A stretch of DNA of 11,308 nt, taken from contig CAYZVJ010000099.1 in assembly GCA_964481765.1 (NCBI GenBank), positions 1 to 11,308 on the forward strand. The letters are read 5' to 3'. The DNA is from G020353115 sp964481765. GTDB taxonomy: Bacteria > Bacteroidota > Bacteroidia > Bacteroidales > VadinHA17. How positions within the stretch are numbered: the first letter of the stretch is position 1; the number at the start of each line of letters is the position of its first letter. The notes beneath the pieces were generated by a model. The model saw nothing but the letters and a program-made list of their open reading frames with translations, had not been told where the DNA came from and did no database searches. The translations under genes were made by a program, and so were the position numbers. Shown here piece after piece: positions 6,301-11,308 of the stretch.

Positions 6301-9078
6301 ATGCACTGTTCACGCAGAGTTATCACCTTGCTCTTTTTAACAATATTTTTAATACACTCACCGGCAGAAGCTCAGTCGCTGCTGGATCTATCCCTGGATA
6401 CTTCGAACGGTATACGGGTTAAGGAGTGTTTTCTGGCCGACAGCCAGTTGCTTCAATTTCTTTCTCCTCCTCTTCTTTTTACTGTTGAAGTGAATGACAT
6501 TCAATTCAGTTCAGGTAACTGTGAGGTTGTTCAGGGCAGAGGAAACCTGCAATTCAATATTGGTGATAAAATTCACGGGATATTGACCCCGGAGACAGGA
6601 TTTGATAGGGGATGGAAAGCGGTTGTTGCCTTTCAGAACATCTCCGGAGATACACTGAGGATATCGAATGTTGTTCCTTTCGGGACATCTGACAACCATA
6701 TTTACCTTACCGGAACCGGTCCATGGGCTCTGGCACGAACAAAGATCTTTATACCCGGAAATGGACCGGTCGGCGTAATACTTCCTGATAATGCATGGGA
6801 GATGGGTTATGCCTCAATACCAGTAGCAGATAACCAGTCGCTTTGCGCTATTGCCAGGAGAACGAATTATGAAAATTGTGAGAGAAGACGATATGAAACC
6901 ATTGTGCCTCCCGGAGCAGACGTTGAATATACCTTCTATGCAGACCATTTCACGGGCGATTGGCAAAATGGATTGAAGATCATGTTCCAGGAACGATACC
7001 TTTTCGACCTGGAAGAGTTTGATGAGACACTGTATGAAAGAGAGGACCTGAAATGGATCAGGAATAAATACACCATGGTTCTGCAGGCTGCATGGGATCA
7101 CGAGTTCTATGATTTTTCCACCGGGAGATATACTTTTTATAACTTCCTGGAAGAAGGAAAAAGGTTACTCGGAGGATGGGATGTTTTTTGCCTGTGGCCT
7201 ACCTGGCCCCGGCTGGGGGTTGATCAGAGAAACCAGTATGATCTTTACAGGGACCTGCCTCTTGGACTTGAGAAGATAAGCGAAATGGCGAACTATTCCC
7301 GGAGCCAGTCAACCCGTTTCTTTATCTCCTATAATCCATGGGACCAGAGTACCCGGCAGGAGGATCATTACAAAGGGCTGGCACAACTGATTGAACATAC
7401 GAGTGCCGATGGTGTTGTTCTGGATACCAGAGGAAAATCGAGTATCGAATTACAGCGTGCTGCCGATAGTGTAAAACAGGGAGTGATCATGTATTCGGAA
7501 GGAATGGCTATTCCCATGGATATGCCCGGAATTATTTCGGGAAGGGTCCACAATGCCATTGTAATGAGCCCTCCACTGAATCTGAATAAACTGATAAAAC
7601 CTGATTTCGCGATCTTCAGGGTTGTTCAGCGAAATGATGACCGTATTCACAGGGAAGTTGCCATCTCATTTTTCAACGGATATGGAACAGAGATCAATGC
7701 ATTTGCCCCGGGCAGACCTGACTGGCTCGAAGAGGAGTATACTTTCCTGGGCCGGACAACCATGATCCTTAAAGAAAATTCTGCAGCCTTTCTCAACAAT
7801 AACTGGACCCCGCTGATATTATCCACCAGGGATAGCATCTGGGTAAATGAATGGAAAGATGATGAAAAAACAATCTATACTGTCCTGAGTTTTGACCCGT
7901 ATGGCTATACCGGAGCGCTTATTAAGGCAATCCCGTCACCCGAACATCATTACATCAGCCTGTGGAATCATGAGGAGCTTGAGTTGCAGCGGTCCGGTGC
8001 TGACTGGTATTTACCCGCTCATACCGAAGCATTCAATAAGCAGTGGTCAAATACACGAAAAGAAGGCAGCCTGGAATGCCTTGCCCGGTTTCCAAACATT
8101 TTGAATGCTATGATCAGCAGGGATACCCTCCTGATTCATGCCAGCCGGGGAGACAGGGTGGTTATATGGAAAGGAATGCCCTCTTACCAGGGAATATCCA
8201 AAACGTATAATCCTGACTCACTTCAGCTTCGTATCATGGATCTTTTCGGTCGTTACGAAGGAAAAATAGTGATCCAGTTGTTTGAAGAGAATAACCTGCT
8301 TGATGAACGGGTGGTAAAAATCCAGCCTGGAAAATCCTGGATGATCAGCAAAGTAAAACATACTACCAGGGTAAAGAGACCCTTTGCCAATATGGGGGAG
8401 ATACCTGCCGGTGATTTCTATTTTTCAGTGACGAACGACGACCAGTTCATTCCCTATCCCGATTATACAACTCCTGAAAAAGTCCATGTTGAGCGGTTTT
8501 TTATGGATGAGTACCCGGTGACCAACGCCGATTTTTATGAATTCATGATATCTTCAAACTACCAGCCCGCTGATCCTGTTAATTTCCTTAAGCATTGGGA
8601 AAATGGGACCTATCCACAGGGACAGGATAATTACCCCGTGGTGTATGTCTCCCTCGATGATGCCCGGGCATATGCCGAATGGGCAGGCAAACGCCTCCCC
8701 ACAGAAATAGAATGGCAATATGCTGCACAGGGGACGGATGGAAGGATCTGGCCATGGGGCAATGAGTTTCATGGGACAAAATGCAACAATGCCTTTGAAC
8801 GACCTACACCGGTTGACGCCTTTCCGAAAGGAATAAGTCCCTTTGATATTGCTGATCTGGTGGGGAATGTGTGGCAAATGACAAATGATGTGTACGACAA
8901 TGGAAGCTACTACTTTTCTATAATCCGGGGAGGTAGTTATTATAATCCCTCCTCAAGTATTTGGTACGTGAAAGGGGGGCCACAACCCTTGAATAAAACG
9001 CAGATGCTCCTGCTGATATCACCGGGATTTGACCGCTGTGCCACCGTGGGATTCCGATGCGTGAAAGATGCGGAGTGA
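6301..9078 (+). CDS. exported multidomain protein: predicted carbohydrate-active region fused to a C-terminal SUMF1/FGE-fold domain
   Basis: This 925-residue protein has a signal peptide (residues 1-25, ending AEAQ). Residues about 26-235 look beta-rich, like the N-terminal sandwich of several glycoside hydrolases. Residues about 250-570 look like a TIM barrel, with strand-end motifs TMVLQAAWDHEFYD (259-271), FFISYNPWD, DGVVLDTRG (370-378) and MYSEGMAIP (397-405). D375 and E400 are plausible catalytic acids, but I cannot assign a GH family. Residues about 700-925 form a SUMF1/FGE-sulfatase domain: IPAGDF, DEYPVTNADFYEFM, PVVYVSLDDARAYAEWAGKR, LPTEIEWQYAAQG, IWPWGNEF, DLVGNVWQMTND, RGGSY (876-880) and GFRCV (917-921). 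The cysteine pair that follows RGGS in true FGE is absent here; only C913 and C920 remain near the end. The domain is thus more likely a binding or structural module than a formylglycine maker. The mutarotase lies 23 bp upstream. A polysaccharide or glycoside substrate is inferred, not shown. Confidence 0.8.
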   Translation: MHCSRRVITLLFLTIFLIHSPAEAQSLLDLSLDTSNGIRVKECFLADSQLLQFLSPPLLFTVEVNDIQFSSGNCEVVQGRGNLQFNIGDKIHGILTPETGFDRGWKAVVAFQNISGDTLRISNVVPFGTSDNHIYLTGTGPWALARTKIFIPGNGPVGVILPDNAWEMGYASIPVADNQSLCAIARRTNYENCERRRYETIVPPGADVEYTFYADHFTGDWQNGLKIMFQERYLFDLEEFDETLYEREDLKWIRNKYTMVLQAAWDHEFYDFSTGRYTFYNFLEEGKRLLGGWDVFCLWPTWPRLGVDQRNQYDLYRDLPLGLEKISEMANYSRSQSTRFFISYNPWDQSTRQEDHYKGLAQLIEHTSADGVVLDTRGKSSIELQRAADSVKQGVIMYSEGMAIPMDMPGIISGRVHNAIVMSPPLNLNKLIKPDFAIFRVVQRNDDRIHREVAISFFNGYGTEINAFAPGRPDWLEEEYTFLGRTTMILKENSAAFLNNNWTPLILSTRDSIWVNEWKDDEKTIYTVLSFDPYGYTGALIKAIPSPEHHYISLWNHEELELQRSGADWYLPAHTEAFNKQWSNTRKEGSLECLARFPNILNAMISRDTLLIHASRGDRVVIWKGMPSYQGISKTYNPDSLQLRIMDLFGRYEGKIVIQLFEENNLLDERVVKIQPGKSWMISKVKHTTRVKRPFANMGEIPAGDFYFSVTNDDQFIPYPDYTTPEKVHVERFFMDEYPVTNADFYEFMISSNYQPADPVNFLKHWENGTYPQGQDNYPVVYVSLDDARAYAEWAGKRLPTEIEWQYAAQGTDGRIWPWGNEFHGTKCNNAFERPTPVDAFPKGISPFDIADLVGNVWQMTNDVYDNGSYYFSIIRGGSYYNPSSSIWYVKGGPQPLNKTQMLLLISPGFDRCATVGFRCVKDAE

Positions 9079-9137
9079 TGCCGGAAAAAACGGTTGGAAG
9101 AACTTTGTATTTTCTGCGTTACAACTATGCCTTATGC

Positions 9138-9168
9138 TTGTAAAATCCATGGAAAGATGGTATCTTTC
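9138..9168 (+). promoter_or_regulatory. candidate Bacteroidota-type promoter for the 127-aa lipoprotein gene
   Basis: TTG at 9138-9140 is followed after 20 bp by TATCTTTC at 9161-9168, one base off the TAnnTTTG -7 consensus. The start codon at 9246 lies 77 bp downstream. The -7 box overlaps the right arm of a 7-bp hairpin (GAAAGAT-ggt-ATCTTTC, 9152-9168), so the hairpin and the box could be competing explanations. The match is based on spacing and seven of eight bases only. Confidence 0.3.
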
Positions 9169-9245
9169 AGGTGAAAATGGAATTCCGTCTCAGTTTTCAG
9201 GAGCTCCTATCAAAAACACAACGCAATAACCTGAATTTTTAAAAA

Positions 9246-9629
9246 ATGAAAATTATACAATCCGGTTCATCCCTCATGGTTTTCATTGTTATCTCAGCAA
9301 TAACCATCCTGTCTGGTTGTGGAACAACCCGAATGGCAATAAAAAAGTATACTGGCTCATGGGAGTACCACATGGAGACACCAGATGGCCCAATTGATGC
9401 AGCAATGGTTATCACACATGATGGTGAGAAATTTACCGGTACAATGGAGGCAGATCAGGGATCGATAGAGATGGAGGACCTGAAAATCGAAGACGGTAAG
9501 CTTACTGCTCATTTCTATTATGGTCCATATCTTATTGATATTACCGGTGAGTTCAATGAGGATGAATTTACCGGAACCCTCGGACCTCCGGAATACCAGA
9601 TGTCAGTTACTGCTAAGAGGGTGAAATAA
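9246..9629 (+). CDS. small lipoprotein with a beta-rich domain, function unknown
   Basis: This 127-residue protein has a good lipoprotein signal: a hydrophobic stretch from residue 10 and the lipobox LSGC with Cys25. The mature part begins with a short basic tether, then about 90 residues of alternating strands: TGSWEYHMETPDGPIDAAMVIT, GEKFTGTMEADQGSIEMEDLKIEDGKLTAHFYYG, LIDITGEFNEDEFTGTL and MSVTAKRVK, written here as landmarks. The repeated pattern G-x-[FL]-x-G-x-[ML] with acidic turns resembles small beta-barrel or lipocalin-like domains seen in Bacteroidota lipoproteins and at the ends of some hydrolases; this is a resemblance, not an assignment. It is separated from the upstream gene by 167 bp with its own candidate promoter, so it is probably a single-gene unit. 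A strong hairpin pair starts 19 bp after its stop and could end transcription. Confidence 0.78.
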   Translation: MKIIQSGSSLMVFIVISAITILSGCGTTRMAIKKYTGSWEYHMETPDGPIDAAMVITHDGEKFTGTMEADQGSIEMEDLKIEDGKLTAHFYYGPYLIDITGEFNEDEFTGTLGPPEYQMSVTAKRVK

Positions 9630-9647
9630 TGAAATGAAGGATAGTAG

Positions 9648-9734
9648 TCCCGAAAAAACAGAAATCTTCGATTTCTTATTTTTTCGAGGATCCTCGAATT
9701 TATTGCCAAATCATAGATTTGGATAAATTCGGGA
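9648..9734. repeat. head-to-head pair of REP-like hairpins joined at GGATCC
   Basis: Two imperfect palindromes abut exactly. The first (9648-9690, 43 bp) is TCC, CGAAAAAA, c, AGAAATC, loop ttc, GATTTCT, ta, TTTTTTCG, a, GGA. The second (9691-9734, 44 bp), read on the minus strand, is TCC, CGAATTTAT, CCAAATC, loop tat, GATTTGG, ca, ATAAATTCG, a, GGA. Both have TCC/GGA ends, a single bulged A before GGA, a two-base bulge at the same place on the 3' arm, an AAATC/GATTT upper stem and a 3-base loop, while most stem positions differ in paired fashion. The join makes the 16-bp palindrome TTCGAGGATCCTCGAA (9683-9698). GTAG (9644-9647) directly precedes the first hairpin, as in REP elements, but the other end lacks it. 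It may also act as a two-way terminator for the lipoprotein gene. Confidence 0.8.
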
Positions 9735-9740
9735 TGAGAG

Positions 9741-9890
9741 TGTGAGTTATTGGGTTATTGAGGTGTCTGATTGGAAAACTTAAGAGTTGGTGGCATGGTA
9801 TTAAACAAAACCAATTCAGACATATACCTTTAAGTCAATGGCTTACATCAATGTACTCAATAACTTACTAACCATTAACCTAATAACCTT
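9741..9890. repeat. imperfect inverted repeat of TTATTG/CAATAA type
   Basis: The left arm has GAGTTATTGGGTTATTGAGG (9744-9763) and then GTCTGATTGG (9765-9774). The right arm has CCAATTCAGAC (9811-9821), which is the complement of the latter with one extra base, ACCT (9826-9829) matching AGGT (9761-9764), CTCAATAAC (9856-9864) and a run of AACC repeats to 9888. The centre (9775-9810) shows no gene. The arms carry short period-8 repeats. This could be a small non-autonomous element or the remnant left where an element once sat. Confidence 0.5.
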
Positions 9891-9905
9891 TATAGGTGCT
9901 CCCTG

Positions 9906-9936
9906 CCCGACTGAAAAGCATAGTCGTTCAGGCGGG
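9906..9936. repeat. GC-rich inverted repeat with two mutually exclusive pairings
   Basis: CCCGACTGAA (9906-9915) pairs with TTCAGGCGGG (9927-9936) through 9 of 10 positions. An alternative nested stem, CGACT (9908-9912) with AGTCG (9922-9926), uses overlapping bases and cannot form at the same time. The base composition is sharply richer in G+C than the flanks. No T-tract follows, so a classical terminator is unlikely. Confidence 0.5.
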
Positions 9937-9988
9937 GGTCCTCGGTGCTCGGTAAAAGAAAAAAATCAAATAGTTTATTTCAATAGAA

Positions 9989-10005
9989 ATACCCCGGTGG
10001 GGTAT
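9989..10005. repeat. compact hairpin ATACCCC-ggt-GGGGTAT
   Basis: A perfect 7-bp inverted repeat with a 3-base loop, preceded by TTTATTTCAATAGAAAT. The combination of an ATAGAAAT-like lead and a CCC/GGG mini-hairpin resembles dispersed intergenic repeats I remember from Bacteroidota genomes; this is memory-based and untested. About 150 bp downstream GTCC/GGAC (10158-10161/10170-10173) may be a decayed second hairpin of the same type. Confidence 0.5.
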
Positions 10006-10226
10006 ATTGTAAGCCACAAAACCACGGTACAACTGCGCTGTTATTCGGCGGGAAATCCTTCCATGGACCAAAAGTCACCAGGCAATAATCCGGAAACCAT
10101 ATCAAAACTTCATCTGTATAAAATGCTAAACGCATCGGAGATCCAATCACCCCTATAGTCCCCTCAAGAGGACACAATGCTGCTATCCCCGAACAGGTTG
10201 CTATAACAATGAACCGAGCGAAGCAC

Positions 10227-10258
10227 TTGCCCTCATTGAGAAAAAAGTTGTAAACTTG
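10227..10258 (+). promoter_or_regulatory. candidate Bacteroidota-type promoter for the M1 peptidase gene
   Basis: TTG at 10227-10229 is followed after 21 bp by TAAACTTG at 10251-10258, matching TAnnTTTG at seven of eight positions. The first ATG at 10272 would leave a very short leader of a few bases. Spacing and position fit the -33/-7 promoter class of Bacteroidota. Confidence 0.38.
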
Positions 10259-10271
10259 CAGTAGAAAGGGT

Positions 10272-11308
10272 ATGGCAATGGATAGACGTACAATTCTTTT
10301 TTTTCTCTTGATACCCTCTCTGGTTGTTGCTGTCGGGCAGAAAAATGATTTCAGTGACTGGAAGGGGGAATCCCTGCAGGTAAAAGAAACACTGTACTCC
10401 TCCCGGGCAAAGGCTAACAACATTGCCCTGGATGACTATGATGTAACATTCTATTTCCTTGACCTGGAAGCAAACAACACGTCTACCACCATTTCCGGAA
10501 ATACAACCATTGGAGCGGTTACCAAAGTGCCATCACTTCAGACCCTTGTGTTTGAATTGAATTCCGGTCTTATCGTTGATTCAGTCCTGGTAAACGGTAT
10601 AAAGCATGACGCTATTGCGGGAGATGATATTGTAATCGTAAACCTTGAAGTTCCTCTTCCCTTCAAAGAATATTTTTCTGTGCAGGTTTTTTACGGAGGA
10701 ACAGTGATATCGGAAGGGTTTTTCGCAGGAATGAGTACCGGGATTGATCCAACCTGGGGCAAACAGGTAACATGGTCTTTATCCGAACCGTACAGTGCCC
10801 TCGACTGGTTCCCATGCAAACAGGTCCTTTCGGATAAGGCAGATTCTGTATACGTTTTTATTACTACCGATAATACCCTTATGGCAGGGTCCAACGGGAT
10901 ATTGACCGGTGTTGTTTCGTTACCGGGGAATAAGGTCAGGTACGAGTGGAAAACATACCATCCCATTGCCTATTACCTGATCTCCATGACCATTGCCGAT
11001 TACCAGGATTACAGCCTTTATGCACATCCCGAAGGATTTCCCGATTCGATACTGATCCAGAACTACATTTACGATCATCCGGATTATCTCACTCAGAACA
11101 GGCCATTGATTGATAATACGAAAGAACTGGTTGAACTGTTTTCCAGCCTGTATGTTCTTTATCCATTCTATGATGAGAAATATGGTCACTGTCTGGCACC
11201 GATGGGAGGTGGTATGGAACATCAGACCATGACCACCTTATCGGATTTCCGGTTTTTTCTGGTAGCGCATGAACTGGGGCACAGTTGGTTTGGTGATTAT
11301 GTTACCTG
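10272..11308 (+). CDS. M1-family zinc metallopeptidase (aminopeptidase N-like), 3' partial
   Basis: The frame is open from the ATG at 10272 to the window edge, giving 345 full residues with no stop. A signal peptide covers about residues 1-22 (basic MDRR, hydrophobic LFFLLIPSLVVAV). Then come the N-terminal beta-domain features of M1 enzymes: LDDYDVTFYFLDLEANNTS, SEPYSALDWFPCKQ (the PxxAR/WxPC-type segment), and YLISMTIADY. The substrate-binding loop GGGMEHQT has E316, and the zinc motif HELGH starts at H333, followed by SWFGD. The third zinc ligand, a downstream glutamate, lies outside the window. These enzymes remove N-terminal residues from peptides using one zinc ion; export suggests a periplasmic or secreted peptide-scavenging role. 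A second ATG at 10278 sits about 7 bases after AAAGGG and may be the true start, shortening the protein by two residues. Bacteroidota relatives often end with a T9SS signal; this cannot be seen here. Confidence 0.93.
   Translation, partial: MAMDRRTILFFLLIPSLVVAVGQKNDFSDWKGESLQVKETLYSSRAKANNIALDDYDVTFYFLDLEANNTSTTISGNTTIGAVTKVPSLQTLVFELNSGLIVDSVLVNGIKHDAIAGDDIVIVNLEVPLPFKEYFSVQVFYGGTVISEGFFAGMSTGIDPTWGKQVTWSLSEPYSALDWFPCKQVLSDKADSVYVFITTDNTLMAGSNGILTGVVSLPGNKVRYEWKTYHPIAYYLISMTIADYQDYSLYAHPEGFPDSILIQNYIYDHPDYLTQNRPLIDNTKELVELFSSLYVLYPFYDEKYGHCLAPMGGGMEHQTMTTLSDFRFFLVAHELGHSWFGDYVT

Larger units (their letters stand above)
9630..10271. other. 642-bp non-coding region rich in inverted repeats
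   Basis: No frame here shows a convincing protein. In order it holds a head-to-head hairpin pair (9648-9734), a TTATTG/CAATAA imperfect inverted repeat (9741-9890), a GC-rich inverted repeat (9906-9936), a compact 7-bp hairpin (9989-10005), a stretch of mixed sequence with a short GTCC/GGAC repeat at 10158-10173, and a candidate promoter (10227-10258). The density of palindromes contrasts with the near absence of them in the other intergenic gaps of the window, suggesting an accumulation site for small mobile or REP-like elements (inference). Confidence 0.7.

Noticed and set aside
9081..9093. CCG...CGG around an A-run just after the SUMF1-fusion gene
   Set aside because: A 3-bp stem is too short to call a terminator.
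9838..10158. A 106-codon plus-strand open frame in the repeat-rich region
   Set aside because: It runs through the inverted repeats and mini-hairpins, has no recognisable domain or signal, and its composition follows the repeats rather than a coding pattern.
9980..10423. A 147-codon minus-strand open frame
   Set aside because: It overlaps the well-supported start and signal peptide of the M1 peptidase on the other strand and shows no family motif.

Overview
The window looks like part of a Bacteroidota (Bacteroidetes) chromosome, probably a metagenome-derived or draft scaffold because it contains a run of exactly 100 N. Three things support this. An SprB-repeat surface protein with a type IX secretion system (T9SS) type B C-terminal domain is followed directly by a PorP/SprF-family gene, a pairing typical of gliding-motility and T9SS bacteria. 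Starts mostly lack Shine-Dalgarno sequences. Candidate promoters resemble the TTG / TAnnTTTG class described for Bacteroides.

Layout. (1) 1-3920, plus strand: the 3' part of a giant secreted repeat protein (about 11.3 SprB units, then a sorting domain), then PorP/SprF 35 bp downstream; the pair should make and export a cell-surface adhesin. (2) 3999-4574, minus strand: a small predicted outer-membrane beta-barrel convergent with that pair, with a palindromic operator-like site upstream, next to the assembly gap (4730-4829). (3) 4878-9078, plus strand: a tight three-gene run comprising a 73-aa three-helix membrane protein, an exported lipoprotein galactose mutarotase, and a 925-aa exported protein that joins a beta-sandwich/TIM-barrel-like region to a C-terminal SUMF1/FGE-fold domain lacking the FGE catalytic cysteines. 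The run looks like envelope or extracytoplasmic sugar processing. (4) 9246-9629: a small lipoprotein with a beta-rich domain. (5) 9630-10271: 642 bp with no convincing gene but dense in structure, including a head-to-head pair of 43/44-bp hairpins with compensatory stem changes, a TTATTG/CAATAA inverted repeat and GC-rich mini-hairpins. (6) 10272 to the end: the 5' part of an M1-family zinc metallopeptidase, cut by the window edge just after its HELGH motif.

The strongest lead is the paired hairpin element at 9648-9734. Its two copies keep the same bulges, loop size and closing bases while the stem sequences differ in a base-pair-preserving way. Next are the SprB gene's 942-bp higher-order repeat, with patches of perfect identity that suggest recent conversion or duplication, and the unusual catalytic-region plus SUMF1 fusion. 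I saw no CRISPR array, tRNA, rRNA, phage or complete insertion sequence.
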